Of a DNA stretch of 64,000 bases, positions 11,180-24,148 are shown one piece after another (position 1 is the first letter of the stretch; every line of letters starts with the position of its first letter). The stretch comes from Phaseolus vulgaris (lineage: Eukaryota > Streptophyta > Magnoliopsida > Fabales > Fabaceae), in contig NC_023758.2 in assembly GCF_000499845.2 (NCBI RefSeq), forward strand, positions 26,075,520-26,139,519, read 5' to 3'. The notes under the pieces were generated by a model. The model did not search any database. It was not told the origin of the DNA and worked only from the letters and a program-made list of their open reading frames with translations. The translations under genes were made by a program, and so were the position numbers.

Positions 11180-11895
11180 TGTACCAGTAAGGGTCGTACG
11201 ACTGATGACATGTCTCAATCCCTATCACTAGACCGACCAATGTCATGACCCACATCAATGGGCCGACCGATGTCATGGCCCACATCAATGGGTCGACCTA
11301 AACCGACAGTTACGCTTAAGTAGAGTCAGTGAAGCTAATCCATGATTAGGAGCTAGGTAATGCAACCCTAATTACGGTCCAACTTCCTAATTTGGCCCAA
11401 TAAGGAAGGTCCATTGTACTGGTAAGATTTGTACAACCGATGTCATGTCTCGGGTCCTATCACTGGATCGATCGAGACCTCAGGCCCACGTCTATAAGGT
11501 CGACCGACAACATAAGTCCAATTACGCTCAAGCAAGATCAGCGAAGTTAATCAATGATTAGGAGCTATGTAATGCAATCCGAATCATGGTCCAACTCCCT
11601 AATCCGACCCAATAAGGAAGGTCCACTAAGGTAATATAAATAACACACATTCCAAGAATCAGGGAATGATCATCAAGTATAGTGCTTTGACAACCGAATG
11701 TCGAATACCTTTACTGACTTGAGCGTCAGAGTGCCTTCTGGAGGTACCATTTGAGTCTGCATTACGAGAAGGTCGAGGAATGGAGCGAGCAGAGGAGAGG
11801 AATGAGCTTGTGGGAGAGTAATTGATGTTTACGCCGACTGACCGATCAAGGAGGAGTCTCAATAGTTTTTTGGGTCCCAACCCCATTCGAGAACA
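11180..11895 (+). repeat. 3' LTR (716 bp)
   Basis: Starts TGTACCAGTAAGGGTCG directly after the purine-rich tract AGGGGGCAG and ends GAGAACA just before the right ATATA duplication. It is the same module as the 5' LTR, with substitutions and about 30 bp of net insertion, including AATAAGGAAGGTCC near 11610 that the left copy lacks. Confidence 0.85.
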
Positions 11896-14800
11896 ATATA
11901 TTTTAAAAAAATTGTTATACATCCAAAACTGTTTCTCATAACTCTTTTAATATGTTTTAGAAAAATATTAGAAAATAATACAATGTCCATAAAACAACAA
12001 TACAATTAAATATTGATATAAGAATAAAATAAGAAAAGAATAATTGAGAACAGTTAAAAAGAAAAATTCTCATATATATATATACTATCAAAACATTAAA
12101 TACAAATTAATTTTACAGACAAATGATAATTAATTACGTTGACTAAAATTTATATTATTTTAAAATTTTTAAAAAAATGTTAATATTTAAAATAAATTTT
12201 ATTATTAATAAATAATTTTTAGATTATTATCATATTTTTTTAAATTTTTTATAAGCATTATCATTTTCTAACGTTGATAAAAACATTTCATTAAAAATTG
12301 ATTTCAAAATTATCTTTGAGAAATCATTATTAAAAAAACTTTTATAAATAACTATATTTACATTCATGCATGCTAATTAAGAAATGAAACTAATTTTAGA
12401 AATTTTATGATTATAGTTACAAGAAAAACTATTTTTTCTATGGATAATTATTCATATTTTTTTTATGTAAATTTTTTTATCTACTAATGATTAGTGGATA
12501 ATGTTATTACTCCTAAAAAGTAAAAAAAGCAGAAAAAAGGCACATTACCTACCAATGTTAGTTGGTAGTAAAAAAAATTCTAAAATAGGTACCATACTTA
12601 ATAGGTAAAATAAATAAAAAATATTATGTCTTAATTGGTGAAAACTTTAATTGCTTTCCACAATAGTAACACGATCTTCCATTCCTCTACTCAAACATTC
12701 ATCTTACTTCCTAGACTTAAAACATCATCTAGCTTAGGTTTTCTTAGAAACTGGCAATGAGCATTCTCAAATCGAAATCCTAATTATGAGGACGTGAGAA
12801 ATCAAAATCTAAACACTTTGAGAGTTTTGAAGTTCCTGTTCTTTCTCTACTTTGAAAATATGTTCCCAATTATTTTGATGTTCCAAAATTGTAACATAAA
12901 TCTTACATCTTCTAAAATCTACACTGAAATCCACTTGGTTTCAATTTGGTTTGAAACCAAAGTCCCTAATATGGTTTTCAAAAATGAAAACCTAAATCTC
13001 AAATCCTGACTTTGACTTTGAAAATTGAGTGAAAAGCCTAATTGAGAGCTTGGTAAGTGTCAAATTTCAGTAATATTGTATATTAAAATACAAACACTTA
13101 TGAATATTAATTAATAAAATAAATATAAAATAATTCGTAGTTTATGAATTTATACCTTTTTACATATTTTGTGATTTTAATTTGAATAAGAACGTTTTAT
13201 TACCAAATTTATGTTAATTTCAAGATTTTAGGGAAGAATGGAGATGATTGGGAAAACATCCGAAATCTTGTTTTCTTGCTCCCCCTATTTGTAACCGCCA
13301 ACATGTGTGGCTAATTATATCCTTTGGGATTGAGAGTAATATATTCAAATTCTTATGTACTAAGGTGATATCTAAATATAATATTTTGTTCTTGACTGAT
13401 GATTGATATTATCATTTTGTTAGTAATGCTTGTTTGCCTTGATCTCGAAATTTAGATTTGGATGGAAAGTACTTTTAAGTTTATGACCCAAATGATAATG
13501 CTTAACATATTTAAATGCTAGGAATAAATTTGAAATGTTAATTGCTATTAACGTCTGATCTTATTGATAAGAAGTTTTATAAATATGCAAATAATCGATA
13601 TTTAAGAGACATCTTAATAACTTTCTATGTGAGGAATCAATATAAATTATTTTTATACATGCATCAATATCAATCAAATGACACTATTTTCATGCTTATA
13701 AAAATACAAAAGAGTGAGAAAGATGAACCCCAATCCTTATTTTCCAAATTGAAGCAACAAACTCTTTGACTTGTTTTCTTATTAATCATTGTAATCTTAA
13801 CAAACTCCAACAAACTCTATCATTTTGTTTTCTATTTAGTGAATCTTGTACTTGATTATTCAACTATTCCTTGTGGGTTCAATCTCCGTCTTTATGGACA
13901 AATTATTACTTCTGACAACACGGTGCACTTGTCGTAGAAAAGTCATCAGAGCTCTGCAAAGCAAGTGCATTGAAGCCCCATTGTCATCTAATGCTTCGAA
14001 TTTCACTGTGTTAACGAATATCGAATGACTAGCTGCATCATGGTAGCCTGAACCAGTGGCGATTCCAAAGTTGACACAAGAAAGCTTCATTGATTGAGTA
14101 TCCTTTCTCTTTTATTTGTTGTAGGATAATGTTAAGTAGGTTTAAGGGGTTTTACAAGATACGTTCAATGTATTTTTAAAAGTAGGTGTGTTGGTTGTTA
14201 ATTTGTTTTGCTTTGTACGCCAATTCTTAAGTTGTAAGAGGATAAGATACAGATTTTTTTTTACATTAAATATAACATTTGTGGAAATTTAATTTTCTTT
14301 TTCACCTTATGTATTTAGAGGTTCGTGATTCATCATCGATAGTTGGTGATTTTGGACAAGTAAGACATTAAGTATAACTTAACCTGACCTGTTTGAACAA
14401 AGTATTCTGGATTTATGTTCATACAATTTGGTATTTTCATGTATCAATTGTTTAATGTCTAACTTGTGTGTTTGCATTAATACTTGTTTTTCATTAAACT
14501 CTTGGTCCTTTGAAGCTTTTCATTAAGGAATATGTTTATCTGACAAAATTGTCATCTTACGTAGTATCCATTCTATTTAGTGAGTGTTTGATATGAACTT
14601 GAGTATTATGGAGTGCCTAAGTGCTTAAATCTTATTATATTACATGCTTGATAAAGTATTTAAATCTTTCTTTCTCCCTATATAATAATTAGCTTTCGAA
14701 CATGAGTTTGCCATGTGTTTGCATCCTTATCAATTAGTACTAAAGTTGATCGTCAATGTTTTGAAAAAAACTACTTATGAAGAGTTGTGACTAATGAAGA

Positions 14801-16843
14801 CTTCTAACTACTGAGAAATTTAGTGAAATGCCTCCAATTGAAGTGACATAAACTAAAACTAAATTTCATTGAACAATCAACTCTTAGGGCAATGCTATTA
14901 TAGAAAGTTGTAACAAAATACCCGACTTTCTATTGGTATCAGTCATCATATTGAAGAAATTATCATTGTATCATTGATTTATAACCTGTAGTGTAATGAA
15001 AGAAACTAAACTTATTATAATGACAAATGGAAACAACCATAAATTTTAAACATATGTGTTACATATGTGTTTATTTATCGGTAAAATCCATATCTGTTAG
15101 TAAATGGTAGACAATGTATCCATCGATAAAATTTATCGATAAATGGAGTGCCAAAATTAGGAATTAGTATTATGGATGTGATGGACCTATATGTCAGTAA
15201 AAGATAGACAATGTATATCCGTTGGTAAAATTTGTTGATAAATGGCATACAATGAATATTTGTTGGTAAATGGAGCGCCAAAATGAGAAATTAGTATAAT
15301 GGGTGTGCTAGACTTATTCGTCGTTAAATAGACCATCAAAATCAGAAATCAATATCATGAATGTATTTGATCTATCCTTCAATAAAATTCATCGAGAAAT
15401 AAAAAATTAGTATAATGAGCATCTTAAACTTATCATATCACATCAAAATTTAAAAATGTTGACAAAAATTACTAAGATAACATGTACTTATGACACCATT
15501 AATTAATCTTACTATGCTTTTAGCTACTAACTGCATCCCAATACAACTCCCAATAGAAGACAATAGCCAGAATGCCCTAATAAATTATGCAGTGCTGGAA
15601 ACCATAAAAGTTGTGCAAAATTGTGGGAGCCAGCATCTCACATTTCTATTTGTTTTTCAGACAAGTGATCTAAGGCAACCACCAAATCTCACTCACTCCA
15701 AATGGTATTTTTAAACAGCATTGACATGGCATAGTTTATATGTGAAAGGGGTCCCTTTAGTTTATGGTATGAAGATTGAAAGCCTCTAAGTCAGTTTCAT
15801 TTCTCCTTTAATGTGCCAGTGGTGCTCATCAACAGATATTAATTTCTTATAGCTATGGACCACTTGAATTAATGGACATGAATCAAGGCTTCAAAGAATT
15901 TCTCACACACATTTATATATAAGAACTGTACGGATTAATTTGTTGACAACTCTACCTTATTAAGGAAAATATAAATATTAAATTAAAATTCACGGTTTAG
16001 ATTTTTCATTATATTCATCAATATTATTTTATAAGTAAAATATTATTTAAGAAAATAATTAAATATTTTTAAATGAATATCAGAAATTTTGATTATGATT
16101 CAATTGTTAGTTTTTTTCATTAAAATTTAATCATCAAAACCATGCAAATTTAGATAAATTTCAACATGTTTGTAACTTAATTTTAAACCCCAATTAGATA
16201 ATGATCTAATGATCTATATATTTTCTGTTCCATATATCAAACAAAAATCTAAGTATCTACTCATGTGTATTTTGTTGCTCAAATATTTCATTGAATGAAT
16301 TGATTGCATGATCTATATAACATATAAAAAACAATGATTCTCCAGTAATTTAATATTTATATAAAGTAAATAAAACATAAGTTTGATACCCATACGAAAA
16401 TTGAACTCTGAATGGACCAGTGCCAGAACCAGCAAAACATCCATTTGACCACATTATTCAGGTCTTTTGCTGTCACCTGAATTTTGCATATGATGTATAT
16501 ATATATGCTTTTAACTAAGTATAAGGTTCCATGTTAAGTAATATAAAAATAGATAAAATGAAAACTACTGTAAAGTTGAGAATTTGATTAAGGTATTCTT
16601 ATCATAACTCAATAATTTTTTTATGGGTGAGTAGCGATTTGTGTAAAGAAAATTTATAATTTTATCTTTATAAAAATTACATGTTAAATAATAAAATAAT
16701 TTATTGAATATTTATATATGCATACTTTAGAAATGATGAAATATATTAAATTTAATTTTATATTTTTATTTATTTTTACATAATTATATTTTTCCTAAAT
16801 ATATATAGATATATATATTATTTTTATTAATACCTATATATAT
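11896..16843. other. long AT-rich stretch, no gene recognised
   Basis: About 12080-12340 resembles a heavily decayed MITE of the 5272-5560 family. About 13855-14040 is less AT-rich and reads TTCCTTGTGGGTTCAATCTC and GGTGCACTTGTCG, which recalls the 3' end of legume Ty3 LTRs, but I cannot find LTR boundaries. A degenerate tandem array lies at 15070-15440. About 15490-15870 is a further island of lower AT content with a 74-codon open frame that I cannot relate to any family. Confidence 0.35.
15070..15440. repeat. degenerate tandem repeats
   Basis: Related units of about 60 bp share ATGGAGYGCCAAAAT, AGAAATTAGTATAATG and a GGTAAAATTTRTYGATAAAT block (for example at 15142, 15266, 15326 and 15397). 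Spacing is irregular and divergence high. Not coding. Confidence 0.6.
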
Positions 16844-17204
16844 CACTAAAAAATATTAAATAAAAATTAATTTTAGAAAAAAATTACTTATTATATTAAT
16901 TAAATTAGATATTATTTTATAAACTAAAAAATTATTAATATCTAGATAACGTATTTTATTAATAAAAACTAATAAATTAATTTATAGATTGAATATGTAA
17001 TTAATTATTTTATATTCTAAAATTTATCAAAACTTGACAATTAATTAGATAATAATTTAAAAAGTAATATATAATTTTTTATTAATAATATAAATTAATT
17101 TAGATATTAATAATTTGTAGTCTATAAAATAATATTTAATTTAATCAATATAATAATTAATTATTTTTTATTTCTGATAAAATTAGTTTCTAATTTTTTT
17201 AATA

Positions 17205-17206
<2 letters not shown>
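16844..17206. mobile_element. decayed CACTA-type MITE copy (probable)
   Basis: Starts CACTAAAAAATATTAAATAA and ends with AATTAGTTTCTAATTTTTTT then AATAGTA. The interior alternates AATTAATTTTAGA- and TAGATATTAATAATTTGTAG-type blocks in inverted arrangement, as in the copy at 5272-5560. It is strongly AT-decayed, so boundaries are approximate. Confidence 0.4.

Positions 17207-17252
<46 letters not shown>
17206..17252. repeat. (AT)n microsatellite
   Basis: About 46 bases of uninterrupted alternating AT, abutting the right end of the presumed MITE. Confidence 0.95.
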
Positions 17253-17254
<2 letters not shown>

Positions 17255-19413
17255 CTTAGTCGTGCATTACTTCTCCATGTTTTGTTCTACACTTGAAATT
17301 TTGCTCAACCCTAAACATACCTAAATTCGTTTTCAAAGAGGCTCAACTAAATCCCTTTGAGCATTTAATTACATAAAAGGGATAAATGGGTAGGGTATAA
17401 GAAAAATATTGTAGTATTAAAATTATTATCTGCATTTAAAAAAAAACTAACGATTTTGTTTTAATTTCTATATAACTTAATTAAATTTTAAATAATTTAT
17501 GAATTTAGATATTTTTAATTGAGTATTTATTAAAAAAAGTTATTTTATTGAGTGTTTAAAATACTTTTTATGTTTATTTACACGTCTTATTACTTGCGTT
17601 TCATAAATTATCTATGTGATGAAAATAATCACAGCGTACAAAAAGAAAAGAGAAAATATAAATTATCTATATGATAAAATAATTATAATTATGATAAAAT
17701 AATTATAATTAGAAAAAGAGAAAACATATATTTTATTTAAATGATTTTTAAAAATTAATATAAATATTAACTCAATAAAATAAAATATATTTAGTAAAAA
17801 TAATGTAGAACGAATAAGAGGATCAAATTTGGCGCTTTCAACATGTTTAATTTTGCAAGTGGCATGCATGATGTCTAATTCAAATAATATAACACAGAGA
17901 AAAAGTGGTTGGTGGTTATATATATTAATATATTTCGAACATATCATTAATTCTTTTGGTCAACCTCTTGTCCTCATAACGTGAGTTGTGGAATAATCTC
18001 AACCAATCAATACTGAAAATATATTTTAATTACATTTTATTAATTTTTTTTTTGATATTATAATTTTTAATTTTTTTCGAAATTCATGTTATTTAATTGT
18101 CTCACTTTTTTGTTGAGCTATCATGCTGTCTCTCAAATTTAATTTTGTAATTCCAGTTTCCCAATTTGGGTAAACCTCAATATTTTCCCAAAGCCATTTA
18201 AAAAAAAGTGTTCTGATCGTTAAATGTCTATATTTTCACGACTTTTTATTATATAAATTAATTATGACATGACATTGAGTTAATTACATGATAATTAATA
18301 TTAAAGAAAAGTTGTACTTTGAATCCTTTAATAAAATTAACGATTAATAAATGATAGAAGGTTGAGAATTTTAGTTTATCTCATAACTTTTCATTTTATT
18401 TTTACCGTCAACAAAACCATGAAGTCAAGTTAGATTTCATAAAAAAAAATCATGATATTGAATGAAGACTTTAAAAAAAAAAACATAAACGATTTTTATA
18501 ATAATAATAATATTATTATTATTTTAAAAGTACATTGAAATTATGGTAGTATTGAACTATGAATTTTTACAACTTATAATTTTTTTATATTTAAAAATAT
18601 ATAAATTTTGATAAATTACTTTTAAGAAAGATTTAAATAGATTTAACTATGTTTTTTTTTTCTTCATAAAATTATAAATATTATATTCATCGAAACGATC
18701 ACTTTTAAACTCTAACTTTCTTAATCTTTCTTCTTCTTTTTCCAAACTATATTTTCATATTTGATACACACTTGCTCTCTTCTTTAAATGCAATTTATAC
18801 ACAAAAGTACTTGATGACTTTCTTCTAATCAAATGCCATTGGTGAATTTTCATTCTTATCCTTTAACAAATACTACAATTTCGAAAAACAGTATTCAAAC
18901 TCAAAACAAGAATGCAAAATATCTTAATGTATAAATAATAAACATACGTATTAAAAAATTAAATTTTGAACTTTAATTTAATATTATAAAAGCAATTTAT
19001 AAAATAAAAAATTTACACTTAATTATATATTATAAAAAAATTTAATCTTTATGTGGAATCTTCAACCATAAGAGTAACATGAAGTTAAAACCAACTCCAA
19101 CTGAAAAAAATATATTGAATTTATTTTTCTTCATTCAAACAATGTTATTTTTTTTAAGTATTATATAATTCATAAAGTTTTGACAAATACTTTAGTGAAT
19201 AATAAATAATCATAAAATATAATAAAATATAATGTTAAAATATTAGAAATTTACCTAAATTAATTGTTTTTTTATTACGATTCAGTTTTATAAATAACAT
19301 AAGAGAGAGTGATAAATGAGTCATTAGATTTTGAAACACACATCAGGAGACACGTTGATAGCATATGGTTCTTGTTGGTTGTTATACATGCAGGTAAGCA
19401 TTTTGCAATAAGT

Positions 19414-19493
<80 letters not shown>

Positions 19494-20860
19494 TCACATC
19501 TACTTCTTCTCTTATCCTCTAACTCTACCAGGCACTTATTAAACCTAAAAACCACACTGTTGCATTTATGGTTGCAAAACAAGTGTCTGAAGAAGATGAA
19601 TAAAAAAGTATATACATTTCTCCTGAGGAATGCGTATGCATATGTTTGTAGAAGGGATATTGTGAATATTTAATAATCATCTCGAAGATAAGAATATTAT
19701 TCGTGTTGAACTCATGTTTTCTGCCAACAACTACTGCTCAGTATTTACTCACCTATGGAATCACTCATATATATATATATATATATATATTTTATTTTTC
19801 TTTGGATGAGTGATGATTATCATTTAGGGTTGTGTTCCCAATATATCATATTGTTAAAGATGGTTTCACTTGCTTTAGTTTTCCTCCAATTTCTCCTTAT
19901 TTAGCTGCCATCCCAGGAAAGAAAACCCTAAAACCCTACTTATAAAGCACCTTAATTTTTCCATCTTAGGATAACTATGGGCAGAGAAAAAATATGGTTT
20001 AGAAACAGTAAAAATATAGTGTAAAAGTAAGAACTATAATGAATGTTTGTATATGTATTGGAAACACTCTTTTTTATTTACTTGATCTTGATAGTAAATG
20101 TCAGTGACGAATTTCGATTTAAACAGGATTTGTGTATGACACAGTAATAGATCGGTTTTTACAAGTATTTTAGCTCAGTTTAAGGTGAATTTATATAAGG
20201 GTTGTGATACCTTTAAAGTCCTATTTAATTTAATTTCTTTAATTTTTTGCTAAAAAAATATAAAATGTTTGTAAAAGATTTTCTAAGTTAGTTTCTAAAA
20301 AGTTAAATATAATAAATATATATTTTGACTATGATTTTATTTATTTATAGAATCGTTTTAAATCTTATGAATCTAGATTAGCACGAATCTTATGATTAAT
20401 TTCTTATTAATGCAATTGAGTACGATTTAATTAACATAACACATACTTAAAAGCAAAATATCGTTTTGGTGACCGTTAGCCTTAGACCTTGGGCCTTGTA
20501 CAGTAAAATGAAGAGGTAGAATTGTGATAAAAAGAAGGAAACTGAAATAAGAACATATGAAATAACTATCAAAATCGAGTAACTAGAGAAAAATGGTGGT
20601 GGAGGAAGAGAGTAAGTTAGCGGGATTTTTTTTTTTTGGAAAGGGGTGTATAATTTATATAAAATAAATGTTTTAAAAATAAGAATAAAATAATGAGAGT
20701 ATTAAAAAGTCAAGAAAAAAGAAAAAAAGGGGTGTTTTTAGTAACAGAGAGGTTTGAAGGTCAATTACTGTTCCCCAGGCTCCTTCATCTTGAAGCACTA
20801 TTGGTCTATTGCTATATAGGCCCAGAAATTTATCTGCAAAACGTTAATGAACTATTGTAG
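17253..20860. other. AT-rich intergenic DNA, no gene recognised
   Basis: Contains a near-perfect AT palindrome around 18495-18530 ((ATA)n followed by (TAT)n), the long (TA)n at 19417-19490 and a shorter (AT)n at 19766-19790. The open frames around 19309-19582 only reflect the microsatellite (Tyr-Ile repeats). Confidence 0.5.
19417..19490. repeat. (TA)n microsatellite, about 37 repeats
   Basis: Seventy-four bases of uninterrupted TA. Translated, it yields Tyr-Ile repeats on both strands, which explains spurious open frames here. Confidence 0.97.
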
Positions 20861-20867
20861 GCAGGGT

Positions 20868-21246
20868 GCTTCTCCCTGCACCCCAACAAATGACTTTCTG
20901 CACCCAACATTTTCGGAAAAGACCATTTTAACCTTTTAAAAATGACTTCCAGATTACTCTTTCTGGAATATTTTCAGATCATACTTTTCAGAAAAAAATT
21001 TATGAATTCTGGATTTACCATTCTGGATATTAAAAAAATGTGTTATGGAAAAGTTATTCTGAATTGATTTTTTGCCTTTCGAATTTTCTATTCTGAAAAC
21101 ATACTTTATTTACGGAACTCCTATTCTAGAAACACCCTTTGCTTGTGGAATTCTTATTCCAAAATTACTCAAAATATTAAGAATAATTCTGGTATTTCAA
21201 AGAATGTAAGGTGCAAGAAGAAAAATGTAGTGGTGCATGAAGAAAT
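20868..21246. mobile_element. MITE-like element with about 37-bp terminal inverted repeats
   Basis: Left terminus TTCTCCCTGCACCCCAACAA continues TGACTTTCTGCACCC. The right terminus (21210-21246), reverse-complemented, reads TTCTTCATGCACCACTACAT and TTTTTCTTCTTGCACC. They align along the whole length with a handful of mismatches. The interior is non-coding and rich in TTCTGGA/TCCAGA words that can pair. Superfamily is not determined; I see no clear target duplication. Confidence 0.55.
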
Positions 21247-21249
21247 ACT

Positions 21250-24148
21250 CTTGAAGGCATGTTCTTCTTACAGCCCTCTCATGTTCACGTGGGCTTGGGC
21301 TGGTATGTTTTCCCTTTTCGGCTCTGACCCACTTTTGGAAAGTAGACATTTAAAATAAACACTTTAAACTTAGTGTTCCTAAAATAAATAAACTCACAGT
21401 GTAGTTATAATTTCAAAATTGAAGTTCTTACAATTTTTTCTATAAACACTTTAAAAATAACATAAAAAACGTAAAGGAGTTTTTCCACATATTATTGTTG
21501 GTCACTATTAATATTCGTAGCCGCTGGGAGAAATTTTCTAAATTTGTTTTGATTGAAATTAACACTTTACTCTTGATGTTAATTAAAGTACTAGAATGAT
21601 TACATTTAACTAAAATAATTTTAAAAAATTATGTTATGATATTAAAGTAAGATTAAAATACAGTATTTAAGTAAAAAAAATGACAATTTCCCCTTATACC
21701 AAATTTTTCACAAAATATAGTATTATTTAACTAGTTTCTGTTTCCAAATTTATTAATAATTCAAAATCAGGTATAAAAATTTATTTTTAGTTGATGTTTA
21801 CTGAACGATATAACAGTAAAATTATGAATATACTCTTTTGTTTATTTATTTGAATTTTATCCTTCAAATCTAGATTAGGTTATTTTTTCATAATCTTATA
21901 AAATATATATCAAATTCGGTTAATAACCTGTTCTATCTAAAACGCACATTAAACTTCTTTTATCAGATGAAGAATTAGATTCTGTTCTCCATTTTGGTTT
22001 AAACTTAATTACATTCAATGTTTAGTGTTTTAGGATCCCTAAACATCAATTAAGTCTTGAATCTAATGTGTCTCAAGTCCTCCATTTTTTCTCATTTTAT
22101 TAATATAATAATAATGAAGTATTTTGACATTTTATATGAATTACTTAAAAAATAAAATTATTTTTTATTTTTAAATTAATATTAATGTACAATTTTTATG
22201 ACTTTTTACTCTTCCCTTAATTCCTTATTTTAAGATATACATTTTCACACTAAATCTCACATATAAAATAAAATAACCTTAATTTTTAATCACTCTTTGC
22301 ACTTATTTTTTACTTTTCAATTTCCATTTATTCAAAATTATATAATTATATATATATATATATATATTATATTTCTATTATCATCGTCAAAATTAGTAAA
22401 AAGAGAAAAATGTTATCGCGTCTGTATATCCACTATCTAGGAGAAAAGATAAGCGTCCAAACACAACAAGTGAAAAAAACATTCGATTCCATCCTATGAT
22501 GTCTCATCAGATTATGTTACCCACATATTGAATATTAGAAAAAGAAAAGTGCACTTTGTAGTGTGATAATTAAGTAGGCGAAAAAAGTGTTCTGAAAGGA
22601 AATTCACCGAAGCACCTATAATAAAGTGGCGTTTGTACTAGGTGTGAAGTTGTGTATTCTTTTGGTGGGGTGCCAAATAAACAAAGAGATCAAATATATG
22701 TTAGTTTATTGTTGAGGCATGCCACTTGGGAATCAACTATGAAGAGATGATGACCTAAGCAAGGATTATGATTATATCAAGATCATAACTAAGAACCTAT
22801 CTCTCATGGAAATCACACAGTCAAAGTGGTCCACTATAACACCTTCTCAACATTTTCTAAATAATTTTGCCACTATCTTTTCAAGATATATATCCCTGAT
22901 TAACTGTCTTTTTTGATAAAATTATTTTCATTATTTATTTCACATGCAAATACTTTAAAAAATAAATAAAATAGGGTATGAATTTTATAATTTAAAATGA
23001 AAGTAAAATATTTTAGCAGTTAACATCTCAAGCTACTTAAAATTCATTTTGAAGGTATAAAGAAAAAGGGAAAATGTAAGAGTGTCCTTTATTTTGGGAT
23101 AATTATTAGATACTGTTGAGTTGTGTCAAAAGTTTGATGAAATTTATGTGAAAATGTAATAATAATATTGAATTGTATGATGAAGGAAGATTGGGTAACG
23201 TCATGTAATGTTTTTTATTTTGATTAGGGAAAGGAGAAGAAAGATATATGTTGGAATATGCTTAATATTCTCATATTATTAGGAATTAGGAATTAAGATT
23301 ATGGAAAATTTAAATATATATTTTTTCTTTAACCCTTCGATGTCTTTTAAGGATGAAATCACAATGGAGTTTTAAGCTCTAGATAGGCAATAACTTGGAT
23401 GTGTGATTAATCCTAATAATGTTATGTCAACGAATTTGAAGTAAGAACATTAACGTTGTCTCTGAGGATGAAAAAGTGGTTTTAAAGACGAATTCTTCTC
23501 CTAACATCAACTGAGAGACTGTTTCGGTATGTCTAAGAGTCTCATATCACTTAGAAGTTGAGACTATGTAAGAACAATTTAAATACACATTTATCCCAAT
23601 AGTCTCATTTCACTTGGAGTAAAGACCGATAATGATAATTTAAATACACTTTTTTACCTTATTCCTCCAAAACAATCGAGGCTTAGGACAATTTAAATAC
23701 ACCTTTCACATACTTTATAAAATTAAGTGATAAGTATAATAAGTGATGTGATAAAAAAAATGAAAAGAAATAAGGAAAAAATATAAGAGGAAGTTATAAA
23801 GATAAATAACCTTTAAATCCTCAAATATCATAAAATATTTAAAAAGAAAAGGAAGAAAATTAAAGAGGGATTAGATACATGGAACTACTCCCCCCTCATA
23901 GAAGCTATACACTGCTTGAAACATCCAACAAAATCTATTATGAAAACATGAAACATCATACATTATTAACTTGCCTACCAAAACACTCCCAGCAACATAT
24001 ATCACAAACTTTCAAGCTGTAACATTCATAATTCATCAAAATAAAAAAAGTAATGAGAAAAAGAGGGAAGAAAGAAGAAACATTCAATCCCATAATATCT
24101 AGCTACAGTGGTGTGTTGAAGTTCAATTATACATAATCCTGAAGTAAG
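21250..24148. other. AT-rich intergenic DNA
   Basis: No gene recognised. A short (AT)n lies at about 22345-22366, and a small degenerate tandem repeat at 23570-23715. The last 300 bases include the probable 3' untranslated region of the minus-strand CEP gene. Confidence 0.45.
23570..23715. repeat. three degenerate units with AATTTAAATACAC core
   Basis: The word ACAATTTAAATACACNTTT (or near variants) occurs at about 23573, 23636 and 23690, each followed by pyrimidine-rich sequence. Spacing is 54-63 bases. Confidence 0.5.

Larger units (their letters stand above)
8691..11895 (+). mobile_element. non-autonomous Ty3/Tat-like LTR retrotransposon with perfect TSD
   Basis: Two LTRs (8691-9375 and 11180-11895) start TGTAC and end GAACA. 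They are flanked by a perfect ATATA duplication at 8686-8690 and 11896-11900. A primer-binding-site-like sequence follows the left LTR and a purine tract precedes the right one. Leaving out a nested solo LTR with its 5-bp duplication (about 1.1 kb), the internal region is only about 0.7 kb and has no gag or pol motifs, so it must have moved using enzymes supplied by another element. The U5 string TGACTTGAGCGTCAGAGTGC and the primer site resemble Tat/Ogre-lineage Ty3 elements of legumes (remembered similarity). The two LTRs are visibly more diverged than those of the SIRE-like element, so this insertion is older. Confidence 0.85.

Noticed and set aside
13860..14090. Short open frames on both strands
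   Set aside because: No family match and opposite-strand overlap; region looks like repeat residue.
18495..18530. AT palindrome as a possible regulatory cruciform
   Set aside because: Simple (ATA)n/(TAT)n sequence; expected by chance in such AT-rich DNA.
19309..19582. Open frames on both strands with long Tyr-Ile repeats
   Set aside because: They are translations of the (TA)n microsatellite at 19417-19490 and have no other support.
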